Below are positions 28,982 to 37,804 of a stretch of DNA of 64,000 bases, one piece after another (position 1 is the first letter of the stretch; every line of letters starts with the position of its first letter). The notes beneath the pieces are model-generated. The model did no database searches. It was not told where the DNA came from and saw only the letters and a list, made by a program, of their open reading frames with translations. The translations under genes were made by a program, and so were the position numbers. Origin of the DNA: CBDDFN01 sp965227065 (GTDB taxonomy: Bacteria > Pseudomonadota > Alphaproteobacteria > SPJN01); assembly GCA_965227065.1 (NCBI GenBank), contig CBDDFN010000009.1:248001-312000 (forward strand), written 5' to 3'.

Positions 28982-29239
28982 CTATACAGAAATGTCAGAG
29001 GTGCTGATTTCGCCTTCGAGCGCGGCGTGCATGACCGCGACCCGGATATAGGACGACAGGCTTTGGGAACTTTTGGCCCCCTTGGGGTCGGCGATTGAGG
29101 CACGGGCCTCATCAATCATGCCGACAAGCTGGGCGAGCGAGACGCCGCGCTTGTCCGCCAGTGCCTTGAGCGCGTCCCAGAATACAGGCTCCAAAGACAG
29201 GCTGGTGCGATGGCCGGCCAATGTAATGGAATGTTTCAT
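28982..29239 (-). CDS. Ribbon-helix-helix domain protein (RHH_4-like)
   Basis: Small protein of 85 residues that resembles the alphaproteobacterial ribbon-helix-helix family (PF13467 type): RTSLSLEPVFWDALKALAD is the strand plus first helix, and VSLAQLVGMIDEAR the second helix, followed by SSYIRVAVMHAAL. RHH proteins bind DNA as dimers, so a transcription regulator is likely; the target is unknown. It starts 18 bp after the fumC stop and is probably in its operon. Confidence 0.8.
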   Translation of the reverse strand: MKHSITLAGHRTSLSLEPVFWDALKALADKRGVSLAQLVGMIDEARASIADPKGAKSSQSLSSYIRVAVMHAALEGEISTSDISV

Positions 29240-29257
29240 CAGCCGGCCTGCGCAGTC

Positions 29258-30652
29258 TTATTTCGGGGCGATCATCTTGCGCGGATCGACAAGCTTGTCG
29301 AACTCGGCTTCGGTAACCAGCCCGGCGCCGACCGCTTCTTCTTTCAGCGTCGTGCCGTTCTTGTGCGCGGTCTTGGCGACCTTGGCGGCATTGTCATAGC
29401 CGATCTTGGGCGCCAGTGCGGTGACCAGCATTAAGGAACGTTCCATCAATTGTGCGATCTGATCGGTGTTGGGCTTGATGCCGACCACGCAATTGTCGGT
29501 GAAGCTGCGGCAGCCATCGCCGATCAGCTGGGCTGACTGCAGCAGCGAATAGATCATGACGGGCTTGAACACGTTGAGCTCGAAGTGACCATTTGAGCCT
29601 GCGACCGTGCAGGTGACATGATTGCCCATCACTTGCGCGCAGATCATGGTCAGCGCTTCACACTGGGTGGGGTTGACCTTGCCCGGCATGATGGATGAGC
29701 CCGGCTCGTTTTCCGGCAGACTCAATTCACCCAGGCCCGAGCGCGGGCCCGATCCCAAAAAGCGGATGTCATTGGCAATTTTCATCAGGCTGGCGGCGAC
29801 CACATTGAGAGCACCGGACGCCTCGATAATCGCATCATGAGCGGCGAGTGCTTCGAACTTGTTGGGCGCGGTCACGAAAGGCAGTTTGGTATATTTGGCG
29901 ATTTCGGCGGCGACTTTGCGGTCAAAGCCTTTGGGGGCGTTGAGGCCGGTGCCGACAGCGGTGCCGCCCTGCGCCAGTTGATAAAGCCGCTTCAGCGTGG
30001 CTTCGACGCGTTTGATGCCGTAATCAAGCTGGGTGGCGTAGCCGGAAAATTCCTGGCCGAGTGTCAGCGGGGTTGCATCCTGGGTGTGGGTGCGGCCGAT
30101 CTTGATGATCTTGTTCCACTCTTTCGACTTGGCTTTCAGCGCGTCGCGCAGATGGGACATGGCGGGCAGGAGCTTTTCATTAATCTCGACAGCGGCGGCA
30201 ATGTGCATGGCGGTCGGGAAAGTGTCGTTTGAGCTTTGGCTCATATTGCAGTGATCATTGGGGTGAACCGGGTCTTTCGAGCCCCGCTCGCCGCCCAGAA
30301 TTTCAATCGCGCGGTTGGCGATCACTTCATTGCAGTTCATGTTGGTCTGGGTGCCTGACCCGGTCTGCCATACGACCAGCGGGAAATTGCCGTCGAGCTC
30401 GCCTTTAAGAACATCATCGCACGCCTTGACGATGGCCTTGCCGATCTTCTTGTCCAGATTGCCCAGATCCATATTCACGATGGCCGCGGACCGTTTCAGA
30501 ACCGCATAACCGCGAATGACGGCGGTGGGCATGGTTTCCCAGCCAATGGCGAAGTTTTGCGTGCTGCGCTGGGTTTGCGCGCCCCAATATTTGTCGGCTG
30601 GAACATTGATTGGGCCGAACGTGTCGGTTTCGGTGCGGGTGGTCTGGGCCAT
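29258..30652 (-). CDS. fumC: Class II fumarate hydratase
   Basis: Iron-independent fumarase of the TCA cycle, converting fumarate to L-malate. It has 464 residues, the family length, when started at the ATG at 30652, which has GGAG about 10 bp upstream; the frame stays open another 39 codons but those residues do not belong to the family. Seen: TDTFGPINVPADKYWGAQTQRS at the N-terminus (shown here only as the family hallmark), TGSGTQTNMNCNE, GRTHTQDATP, and the fumarase/aspartase signature GSSIMPGKVNPTQCEA. Followed by the RHH gene. Confidence 0.97.
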   Translation of the reverse strand: MAQTTRTETDTFGPINVPADKYWGAQTQRSTQNFAIGWETMPTAVIRGYAVLKRSAAIVNMDLGNLDKKIGKAIVKACDDVLKGELDGNFPLVVWQTGSGTQTNMNCNEVIANRAIEILGGERGSKDPVHPNDHCNMSQSSNDTFPTAMHIAAAVEINEKLLPAMSHLRDALKAKSKEWNKIIKIGRTHTQDATPLTLGQEFSGYATQLDYGIKRVEATLKRLYQLAQGGTAVGTGLNAPKGFDRKVAAEIAKYTKLPFVTAPNKFEALAAHDAIIEASGALNVVAASLMKIANDIRFLGSGPRSGLGELSLPENEPGSSIMPGKVNPTQCEALTMICAQVMGNHVTCTVAGSNGHFELNVFKPVMIYSLLQSAQLIGDGCRSFTDNCVVGIKPNTDQIAQLMERSLMLVTALAPKIGYDNAAKVAKTAHKNGTTLKEEAVGAGLVTEAEFDKLVDPRKMIAPK

Positions 30653-30686
30653 CACCAAATCTCCATCTGGAAGGTGGGGGAATGTG

Positions 30687-31238
30687 TCAGGGTTTCTTGC
30701 GGAACTGGTCGAGCGCGATGACCTCGCCGGTCTTTTCCTCATCATCAGAGGCGTCGGCGCTTTCGGCATCAGGCTGAGGGCTGTCTTCGTTCATGTCCTG
30801 GTCGAGCTGGTGAGAGACGAAGTCCGACAGCTCTTCAAGGTCGCTGTCAAAATCTCCCTCATCATAGGGCTCGGTGCGGTCTTCATCGCCTTCAAACTGA
30901 AGGCCGAACTGAACCGAAGGATCAAAGAAGCCTTTGAGCGCGGCAAACGGTACCTGTAAATTGGACGACCGCCGGTCAAAATTCAGCGTCACCGAAAAAC
31001 CGTCCTGGTCGACTTCAAGATCCCAATATTGATGCTGAAGCACGATGGTCATCTCTTCAGGAAACCGTTCCTTAAGATGGGTGGGCAGGCGAACGTCGGC
31101 ATGGGTCGTGTCGAAGGCGATATAGAAATGATGATCGCCGACCAGACCAAATTTGACAGTGTGTTCGAGCGCTTCGCGCACCACCGACCGCAGTGCGTTT
31201 TGGACCATCAGGTCGTAGCGCAGCTCGGAATCTGTCAT
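30687..31238 (-). CDS. sspB: ClpXP adaptor SspB, alphaproteobacterial type
   Basis: Stringent-starvation-type adaptor that delivers ssrA-tagged and some other proteins to ClpXP. It has 183 residues from the ATG at 31238, which has GAGG five bases upstream; a TTG six codons earlier is less likely. Seen: YDLMVQNALRSVVREAL, DHHFYIAFDTTHADVRLP, EMTIVLQHQYWDLEV and VPFAALKGFFDPSVQFGLQF, the substrate-binding fold; then an acidic flexible tail (about residues 115-165) ending in EVIALDQFRKKP, the ClpX-binding tail. It lies upstream of fumC with 34 bp between them. Confidence 0.92.
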   Translation of the reverse strand: MTDSELRYDLMVQNALRSVVREALEHTVKFGLVGDHHFYIAFDTTHADVRLPTHLKERFPEEMTIVLQHQYWDLEVDQDGFSVTLNFDRRSSNLQVPFAALKGFFDPSVQFGLQFEGDEDRTEPYDEGDFDSDLEELSDFVSHQLDQDMNEDSPQPDAESADASDDEEKTGEVIALDQFRKKP

Positions 31239-31371
31239 GGGTAGCCTCGCGGGCAAGAGGAAGATTGTGGTTCGCTGCTACCGTAGTCATGGCGACGCCG
31301 GAGTCAATCGCTGCGCGCAACGATGCGTCATAGCTTCCCGCGGAGGAGACGGGTAGAGTGCCGGGCGGATG

Positions 31372-31407
31372 TTTGATCTCTCATTTGATCTCTTGTTTGA
31401 TCTGTGG
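31372..31407. repeat. Three 12-bp tandem repeats upstream of the nitroreductase gene
   Basis: TTTGATCT occurs at 31372, 31384 and 31396, an exact 12-bp period, as TTTGATCTCTCA, TTTGATCTCTTG and TTTGATCTGTGG. The array lies 30-60 bp before the likely ATG. If translation began at the GTG at 31358, it would code for three copies of a four-residue unit containing Leu-Ile. Confidence 0.7.
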
Positions 31408-31432
31408 GGACGCACCGCCTATATGGACGTTT

Positions 31433-32005
31433 ATGATGACCGATACGCTTCAATCCCTGCTCACCCGCCGTTCCGTGAAAGCCAAGGATATTATTGCGCC
31501 AGGACCTGACGCGCCCGCGCTTGATCAGATCATCCGGGCAGGCATCCGGGTGCCTGATCATGGCAAGCTTGCCCCGTGGCGCTTTATTGTGATGGAAGGC
31601 GAGGAGCGCGCGCGCTTTGGCCGCGTACTGCAGGACATTTTCTGCAAGAACAATCCTGGTTCCGACGAGTGCACGACCCGTGCGGTGGCGGAGCTTCCCA
31701 TGCGCGCCCCGATGATCGTCACGGTGATCTCGGAACTGTCTGATGCCAAGCCCATCCCCGAATGGGAGCAACGCCTGTCGGCCGGCGCGGTGTGCATGAA
31801 TATGCTCAATGCCGCCCATGCGCTGGGTTATGCCGGGCAATGGTTGACCGAATGGCCCGCCTTCGATGAGGATGTCGCCAACCATTTGGGATTGGGGACC
31901 CATGACAAGATTGCAGGCTTTCTTTATTTCGGCACGGCGGCGCACAAACCTGACGAGCGGCCAAGACCCGAACCAGACGCGGTGGTAAGCCGCTATGCCG
32001 GCTAA
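31433..32005 (+). CDS. Nitroreductase family protein
   Basis: FMN-dependent oxidoreductase of the nitroreductase fold, small YdjA-like type. It has 190 residues from the ATG at 31433. Seen: LLTRRSVKAKDI at the N-terminus (the SRRS-like FMN phosphate motif), GIRVPDHGKLAPWRFIVMEG, and a C-terminal GYAGQWLTEW with HDKIAGFLYFGT. A GTG at 31358 with a good GGAGGAG upstream would add 25 residues through the 12-bp repeats; I prefer the ATG because the family begins there, but the ribosome binding site argues for the GTG. Overlaps the next gene by 11 bp. Substrate unknown. Confidence 0.85.
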   Translation: MMTDTLQSLLTRRSVKAKDIIAPGPDAPALDQIIRAGIRVPDHGKLAPWRFIVMEGEERARFGRVLQDIFCKNNPGSDECTTRAVAELPMRAPMIVTVISELSDAKPIPEWEQRLSAGAVCMNMLNAAHALGYAGQWLTEWPAFDEDVANHLGLGTHDKIAGFLYFGTAAHKPDERPRPEPDAVVSRYAG

Positions 32006-33023
32006 TCCCGAATCGGCTTCAAGGCAATTACCAGGGCCTGACTGGCTGTGGGCCATGGGCGGTGCGCTTGTCATGCTGGCAAGCTATGTCGTCGCCGCGC
32101 TTGCACTCGGTCTTGATCTGTTTGACCAGGAACAGCGGGAGGTCCTGATTCCCGTCGATACCGGGTTCTGGGCCGCCATCATGACATCGATCATTTTCGG
32201 CCTGTCGCTGTTTTTTACGGTCCATAGCCCCCGGCTGGACGCGCGTGCGCTGAAGCGCCTTCCGGTTGATCCGGCGCGGCTGGATGATTTGGCCGCAGCA
32301 CTTGCCGCCCAGCGCAATGCGCCCCTTTTTAAAACCAGACTGCGCCGTATGGTCATCGGCGCGGTGGTGACGGGGGTGATTTTTGGCGGGCCGGGCATTG
32401 CCTTGACCGTTCCGGTTGATGATTGGGACTTGCGCATCCGGGTGGCGCTTTGGTTTGCGTGTGTTTTGCCGCTTGTCTTTGCCTATTTCACCCGCTCGGC
32501 CCTGATCAGCGCGGTTCATGACCGGGCCATGTTTGATTGGCTTCGTCAGCAGGTGCAGGTTGATCTGCTTGATCCTGCACCGCTCAAGCCGTTTGCGACC
32601 ATGGCGCTCAACCGGGCCTTGCGGTGGAGCCTTATTCTCACCGCGCTTGCGCTCATCTTACTTGGCACCGGCGTTTCGACCTTGTTGATGGCCCCGCTGA
32701 TTCTCGCCTGGCTGTTTGTGGCCGTACAGGCTTTTTTACGGCCCATGCGCGGGGTGCATCTGCGTCTGGTGGCTGAAAAACAGGCGGCGCTTTCCCGTCT
32801 TAACCGCCAGATTGAACAGGCCAGGGGCGCCATGGAAGCCGGTGACGCAGGGGAAGCGGCGCGAATTCAGGGATTGATTGCCTATCGGGGCTTGATCCTG
32901 GAGGCCAAGGAATGGCCCTATGACGTCGGAACGCTGGCGCGGCTGCTGTTTTATCTCGCCATCCCGGTTGGGGGATGGGTCGGCGGTGCGCTTGTCGAGC
33001 AAATTATAGACAGCCTGTTATAG
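31995..33023 (+). CDS. Uncharacterised integral membrane protein
   Basis: I do not recognise a family. It has 342 residues with about six hydrophobic segments: around 17-38, 54-72, 116-136, 148-166, 212-246 (two close helices) and 318-338. Between the fifth pair and the last is a soluble stretch with a probable coiled coil (EKQAALSRLNRQIEQARGAM) and EAARIQGLIAYRGLILEAKE. It overlaps the nitroreductase gene and precedes the thiamine-diphosphate enzyme by 9 bp, so the three are probably cotranscribed. No enzymatic motif is visible. Confidence 0.75.
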   Translation: MPANPESASRQLPGPDWLWAMGGALVMLASYVVAALALGLDLFDQEQREVLIPVDTGFWAAIMTSIIFGLSLFFTVHSPRLDARALKRLPVDPARLDDLAAALAAQRNAPLFKTRLRRMVIGAVVTGVIFGGPGIALTVPVDDWDLRIRVALWFACVLPLVFAYFTRSALISAVHDRAMFDWLRQQVQVDLLDPAPLKPFATMALNRALRWSLILTALALILLGTGVSTLLMAPLILAWLFVAVQAFLRPMRGVHLRLVAEKQAALSRLNRQIEQARGAMEAGDAGEAARIQGLIAYRGLILEAKEWPYDVGTLARLLFYLAIPVGGWVGGALVEQIIDSLL

Positions 33024-33032
33024 GGGGGCGGC

Positions 33033-34578
33033 ATGAACGGAGCAGATGCTCTTATCGCGACATTGGTGAAGAACGGTGTTGATGTCTGCTTCACCAATCC
33101 CGGCACTTCGGAAATGCAATTTGTGACCGCCATCGACAAGGTGGACGGTATGCGTGCCGTGCTCGCCCTGTTTGAAGGGGTCGCAACCGGCGCAGCCGAT
33201 GGCTATGCGCGGATGGCAGGCAAGCCGGCCTCAACCCTGCTTCATCTGGGGCCCGGCCTGGGCAACGGGCTTGCCAATCTGCACAATGCCAAGCGTGCCT
33301 TTTCGCCCCTGATCAATATTGTCGGCGATCACGCCATCTATCATCGCGGGCTTGATGCGCCGCTGACGTCGGATGTCGAGGCGGTCGCGAAGCCTTTCTC
33401 GCACTGGATCCATACCGCCACCAGCGCCGACAGTCTGGCTGATGACGGCATTGCCGCCATTGAAGCGGCAAGCCAGCAGCCCGGCTCCATCGCAACGCTG
33501 ATCGTGCCGGCCGATTGCGCCTGGGACCCAGCCCAAGGCCCGTCGGACAAAACCCCGCAATTGGCCGACCGCAACAGCTCTGATGACAGCAAAGTCGCGG
33601 CGGTGGTCGATGCGCTCAATTCCGGCGCTCCATGCGGGTTTCTGTTCAATGATGAGGCATGCAGCGAAGCGGGGCTCGCGCTGATGAGCCGGATTGCCGC
33701 CAAGACCGGCGCGCGGGTGATTTCCGACACATTCGTGGCCCGTATCGCCAAGGCCGCCGGACGGGGCGCCTATGAGCGGCTGGGCTATTTTGGCGAAAGC
33801 GCGGTCGAGCAATTACAGGACCTCAAATATCTTATTCTGGTTGGCACCAAGGCCCCCGGTCAGCTTCTTTGCCTATCCGGGCAAGCCATCCCATCTGACG
33901 CCGGAGGGAACCGCTGCGCTGGAGCTTGGTCCGGCCGGGTCTGACCTTCTGGGTGCGCTCGAAGCGGTGGCCGATGGGGTTGGCGCCCCGGCTGATCCTG
34001 TCCTCCAAGCGCTTAACCTGCCTGATCTGCCGAGCGGGGAGCTTAATGTCGTCTCGGCCTGGCAGACGATTGCCAACCTCATTCCCGAAGGCGCGATCCT
34101 GGCTGACGAATCAACCACCAGCGGGCTGGGTGCTGACATGTTCATGAATGGCGCGCGGCCCCACGATCTGCTTTTGCTCACGGGCGGCTCGATCGGCTAT
34201 GGCCTTCCGGTTGCGGTGGGCGCGGCGATTGCCTGTCCTGACCGCAAGGTGGTGTGTCCCCATGGCGATGGCGGGGCGATGTACACCATTCAGGCGCTGT
34301 GGACGATGGCGCGGGAAGAGCTTGATGTCACCACGGTGATATTCAACAACCGCTCTTACGCCATTCTCAATATCGAATTGATGCGGGTGGGCGCGGAAAA
34401 TCCGGGGCGCAAGGCGCTCGACATGCTTGATCTGTCACGCCCCAATCTCGACTTTGTCGCGCTGGCGCACGGTATGGGCGTGGAAGCCAGCCGCGCCACA
34501 ACAGCCGAGGAATTCAATGATCAGTTCGCCAGCGCCATGGCCCATAAGGGGCCGCGCCTGATCGAAGTTATGCTTTAG
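33033..34578 (+). pseudogene. Thiamine-diphosphate-dependent enzyme (acetolactate synthase-like), one +1 frameshift
   Basis: Member of the acetolactate synthase/benzoylformate decarboxylase family. Joining the two frames gives about 514 residues: PYR domain with GVDVCFTNPGTSEMQF and the catalytic-type Glu in ALFEGVATGAADGYARM, a central domain, and a PP domain with the ThDP/Mg motif HGDGGAMYTIQALWTM...NNRSYAIL. The frame breaks where CCCCC at 33853-33857 should be CCCC (KAP-VSFFAYPGKP across the join). Everything on both sides is clean. It lacks hints of the FAD-binding region of true acetolactate synthases, and its context with enoyl-CoA hydratase and a CoA-transferase suggests acid catabolism, but the substrate is unknown. 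A good GGGGGGCGGC precedes the ATG. Confidence 0.87.
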
Positions 34579-34588
34579 GAGTGTCTCA

Positions 34589-35116
34589 ATGACTGTCTAT
34601 CAATTTGGTGACAAGCAACCTGAACTGCCCGGCGATGACTATTGGATTGCCCCCAATGCGTCGGTTATGGGACATGTGCGGCTGAAGAAAAATGCCAGCA
34701 TCTGGTTCGGCGTTGTCGTACGCGGTGATCAGGAAAATGTCATCGAGATCGGCGAGAATTCAAACATTCAGGACAATAGTGTCATCCATACCGATCACGG
34801 CATTGACTGCATCATCGGTGATGGCGTGACGGTCGGCCACAAGGCGATGATCCATGGCTGCACCATCGGCAACAACACGCTGATCGGCATCGGCTCGATC
34901 ATTTTGAACAATGCCAAGATCGGCTCGAATGTGATTATTGGTGCCAACTCGCTGATCCCCGAGGGCAAGGAAATCCCCGACAATTCGCTGGTCATGGGCA
35001 GTCCCGGCAAGGTGGTGAAAGAGCTTGAGGAAAAGCACCGCCAGGTCATTGCGTTGAGCGCGCTTGGCTATGTCGAAAATTGGAAGCGCTTCAAGCGCGA
35101 TCTCAAAGCTATCTGA
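34589..35116 (+). CDS. Gamma-class carbonic anhydrase-like protein
   Basis: Left-handed beta-helix hexapeptide-repeat protein of the gamma carbonic anhydrase/YrdA family. It has 175 residues. Seen: hexapeptide repeats through residues 20-145, zinc-ligand His residues in VIHTDHGID and GVTVGHKAMIHGCTIG, and a C-terminal helix with GYVENWKRFKRDL. The family hydrates CO2 or is inactive; which applies is not visible. AGGAG lies before the ATG, and the gene is 10 bp downstream of the thiamine-diphosphate enzyme. Confidence 0.9.
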   Translation: MTVYQFGDKQPELPGDDYWIAPNASVMGHVRLKKNASIWFGVVVRGDQENVIEIGENSNIQDNSVIHTDHGIDCIIGDGVTVGHKAMIHGCTIGNNTLIGIGSIILNNAKIGSNVIIGANSLIPEGKEIPDNSLVMGSPGKVVKELEEKHRQVIALSALGYVENWKRFKRDLKAI

Positions 35117-35143
35117 ATTTCAAACCAAGAACCGGAGGCTCCC

Positions 35144-35920
35144 ATGGGGGAATTCACGAAAGTTGACCGCGATGGTCCGTTGACCATTGTCACCATTGAT
35201 CGCGAGGATCGGCGCAATGCGCTGCACCCGCCCGCCAATGCGGAGCTGGCGGCGATCTTTGATGAGTTTGAGCAAGACAAGGATCAATGGGTCGCGATCA
35301 TCACCGGGGCGGGCGACAAAAGCTTTTGCGCCGGCAATGATCTGCGCTGGCAGGCCGAAGGCAATCCGATCACCGTTCCTGAAACCGGCTTTGCCGGGCT
35401 GACCGCGCGCTATGACATGGTCAAACCCGTGATCGCGGCGGTCAATGGCACCGCCATGGGCGGGGGATTTGAAATCGCCTTGGCGTGTGATCTGATCATT
35501 GCCGCCGACACGGCCCAGTTTGCCTTGCCTGAGCCGCGTGTTGGTCTGGCGGCGCTCGCTGGCGGCATGCATCGCCTGCCGCGTCAAATCCCGCTCAAGC
35601 ACGCCATGGGCATGATGCTGACCGGACGCCGGGTTCCGGCCGCAGAGGGCCAGCAACTGGGCTTCGTCAATGAGGTGGTGCCCGCCGCTGAACTGATGGC
35701 CGCAGCGCGGCGCTGGGCCGATATGATTTTGGAATGCGCGCCGATGTCGGTGCGCGCCTCCAAGCAATCGGCCATGCAGGGGCTGAATGAGCCCGACCTC
35801 AAAACCGCCGCTGAAGCCCGGTATGATCAGGTTCATGCCATGCTGAAATCCCCGGATCTGATCGAAGGTCCGATGGCCTTTGCAGAGAAGCGCAAGCCGG
35901 TCTGGAAAGGCGAAGGCTGA
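35144..35920 (+). CDS. Enoyl-CoA hydratase/isomerase family protein
   Basis: Crotonase-fold enzyme of 258 residues acting on acyl-CoA thioesters. Seen: TIDREDRRNALHPPANAEL, the oxyanion-hole strand GDKSFCAGNDLRWQ, GTAMGGGFEIALACDLIIA with the second oxyanion glycine, and PEPRVGLAALAGGMHRLPR. The position of the first catalytic Glu holds Met in TAMGGGFE-IAL, while Glu is kept in PEPRVGL. GGAGG precedes the ATG. The specific substrate cannot be assigned. Confidence 0.88.
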   Translation: MGEFTKVDRDGPLTIVTIDREDRRNALHPPANAELAAIFDEFEQDKDQWVAIITGAGDKSFCAGNDLRWQAEGNPITVPETGFAGLTARYDMVKPVIAAVNGTAMGGGFEIALACDLIIAADTAQFALPEPRVGLAALAGGMHRLPRQIPLKHAMGMMLTGRRVPAAEGQQLGFVNEVVPAAELMAAARRWADMILECAPMSVRASKQSAMQGLNEPDLKTAAEARYDQVHAMLKSPDLIEGPMAFAEKRKPVWKGEG

Positions 35921-35934
35921 CAATTTTGTAAGAA

Positions 35935-35954
35935 TGACGCTTGCGTCACTTTTG
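35935..35954 (+). terminator. Weak terminator-like hairpin after the enoyl-CoA hydratase gene
   Basis: TGACGC / GCGTCA, a 6-bp perfect stem with a 2-nt loop followed by CTTTT, in the 97-bp gap before the GMC oxidoreductase gene. Short stem, so the call is tentative. Confidence 0.35.
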
Positions 35955-36017
35955 ACTTTAGGGCATAGTCCCGCGCCGCAACAAAAGCACGAAATGACGG
36001 CCCGGGCGGAGACGATT

Positions 36018-37676
36018 ATGACGGAACAACCAGCCGATATCGGCACATACGATTACATCATCATTGGCGCGGGCTCGGCTGGCTGTGTGCTGGCCGCGCG
36101 CCTGACCGAAGATCCCAACACCAAGGTCCTTCTGGTGGAGGCCGGCGGGAAAGACAAAAGCCCGCTGATCCATATGCCGGCGGGTGTGGCCCAGCTGATC
36201 GGCGGGGAAATGGCCAACTGGTATTACTATACTGAGGGCCAACCCCACATGAATGGCCGCAAGCTGTTCTGGCCGCGCGGCAAGGTGCTGGGCGGGTCAA
36301 GCTCGATCAACGGCATGATCTATATTCGCGGCCATGCGCAAGATTATGATCAGTGGTCGCAGCTGGGCTGCCGGGGTTGGTCGTTCGCCGATGTGCTGCC
36401 TTACTTCAAAAAGTCAGAAAGCTATGAAGGCGGCTCGGACAGCTTCCATGGCGGTGAGGGGCCGCTCCATGTGTCGGACCCCGAAGACACCAACATTTTG
36501 TTTGATGCCTTCAAGGAAGCTGCGCAGCAGGCGGGCTATCCCTACACGCCCGATTTCAACGGCGCGCAGCAGGAAGGTGTGGGCCCCTATCAATTCACCA
36601 TCAAGGATGGCAAGCGCTGGTCAACGGCGAGCGCCTATCTCAAGCCCGCGCTTGACCGGCCCAATCTGCATGTCGAGGTCGAAGCGCTGACCCACAAGGT
36701 CACCTTTGAAGGCAAGCGCGCCACCGGCATTGTGTTTGAGCAGAAAGGCACGCTCAAAGCCGCGAGGGCGGGCAAGGAAGTGCTGATGTGCGGCGGCGCT
36801 GTCAACAGCCCGCAACTTCTGCTTCTGTCAGGTATTGGCCAGGGCTCTTATTTGCAGAAATGGGGCATCCCGGTCGTTTCCGACGTTCCCGGCGTGGGCC
36901 AGAACCTGCAAGACCATCTGGATGCGTCGTGCCACTGGGAATGTACCCAGCCCATCACCTTTGCCAAATATACCGCGCTGCACCGCATGTTGCTGACCGG
37001 CATTCAATACACATTCTTCAATAAGGGGCCGGGGCGCACCAATGCGCTTGAAGCCGGGGCCTTTTTGAAGACCCGGCCCGAGCTTGATATCCCCGATATC
37101 CAGATCCACTTCATCGCCGCTTATTTGATGGACCACGCGCGCGAGAACCCCGGCGGGCATGGCTTTACGGTGCACACCTGCCAGCTGCGGCCTGAAAGCC
37201 GGGGCTATGTGGCGCTTAAATCGCTCGACCCCAACACCCATGCGCTGATCCAGCCCAACTATCTGGACGCCGAGAAGGACCGCATCGTGATGCGCGAGTC
37301 GCTCAAAATGGCGCGCAATATTGTTGAGCAGCCCGCCTTTGATCCCTATCGCGGCAAGGAGATCAATCCCGGTGCCGATCGTCAGACCGATGACGAGCTC
37401 GACGCCTGGATGCGCGAAAAAGGCGAGACCATCTATCACCCGGTCGGAACCGCCAAAATGGGTACCGACAGCGACCCGATGGCGGTTGTGGATGACACGC
37501 TCAAGGTGCGCGGTGTTGAAGGGCTGCGCGTCATTGATGCATCAGTCATGCCTACATTGATCGGCGGCAATACCAATGCGCCGACCATCATGATCGCTGA
37601 AAAGATTGCCGATCACATTCGGGGCAAGGCCTTTTTGCCCGCCGAAGAGATCGGGGTGGCCCACGCTGCTGAATAG
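36018..37676 (+). CDS. GMC-family FAD oxidoreductase (choline/alcohol dehydrogenase-like)
   Basis: Glucose-methanol-choline oxidoreductase of 552 residues, started at the ATG with GGAG eight bases upstream; a longer open frame upstream has no family match. Seen: the FAD Rossmann motif YDYIIIGAGSAGCVLAARL, GMC signature 1 GKVLGGSSSINGMIYIRG, signature 2 GGAVNSPQLLLLSGIG, and the C-terminal active-site YHPVGTAKMG plus VIDASVMPTLIGGNTNAPT. No signal peptide. Substrate probably an alcohol or choline-like compound. It stands alone before a good terminator. Confidence 0.92.
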   Translation: MTEQPADIGTYDYIIIGAGSAGCVLAARLTEDPNTKVLLVEAGGKDKSPLIHMPAGVAQLIGGEMANWYYYTEGQPHMNGRKLFWPRGKVLGGSSSINGMIYIRGHAQDYDQWSQLGCRGWSFADVLPYFKKSESYEGGSDSFHGGEGPLHVSDPEDTNILFDAFKEAAQQAGYPYTPDFNGAQQEGVGPYQFTIKDGKRWSTASAYLKPALDRPNLHVEVEALTHKVTFEGKRATGIVFEQKGTLKAARAGKEVLMCGGAVNSPQLLLLSGIGQGSYLQKWGIPVVSDVPGVGQNLQDHLDASCHWECTQPITFAKYTALHRMLLTGIQYTFFNKGPGRTNALEAGAFLKTRPELDIPDIQIHFIAAYLMDHARENPGGHGFTVHTCQLRPESRGYVALKSLDPNTHALIQPNYLDAEKDRIVMRESLKMARNIVEQPAFDPYRGKEINPGADRQTDDELDAWMREKGETIYHPVGTAKMGTDSDPMAVVDDTLKVRGVEGLRVIDASVMPTLIGGNTNAPTIMIAEKIADHIRGKAFLPAEEIGVAHAAE

Positions 37677-37713
37677 CGTGACCCATTTAAGACAGATCGC
37701 AAACAATTGATCC

Positions 37714-37738
37714 AAAGGGCGCCCCGGTGGCGCCCTTT
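37714..37738 (+). terminator. Terminator hairpin after the GMC oxidoreductase gene
   Basis: Perfect 10-bp stem AAAGGGCGCC / GGCGCCCTTT around the 5-nt loop CCGGT. Because the stem itself ends in AAA/TTT it may work in both directions. Its position also makes an upstream GTG start at 37727 for the rhomboid gene unlikely. Confidence 0.75.
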
Positions 37739-37804
37739 GCCTTTGGTCCGGGCCGCAAGCCCCTATATTTTGGATCTGAGCTGGAACCGGACAAGGATGA
37801 GACT

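Noticed and set aside
30653..30769. N-terminal extension of fumC by 39 residues
   Set aside because: The extension overlaps the sspB 3' end, has no family similarity, and a good ribosome binding site marks the later ATG.
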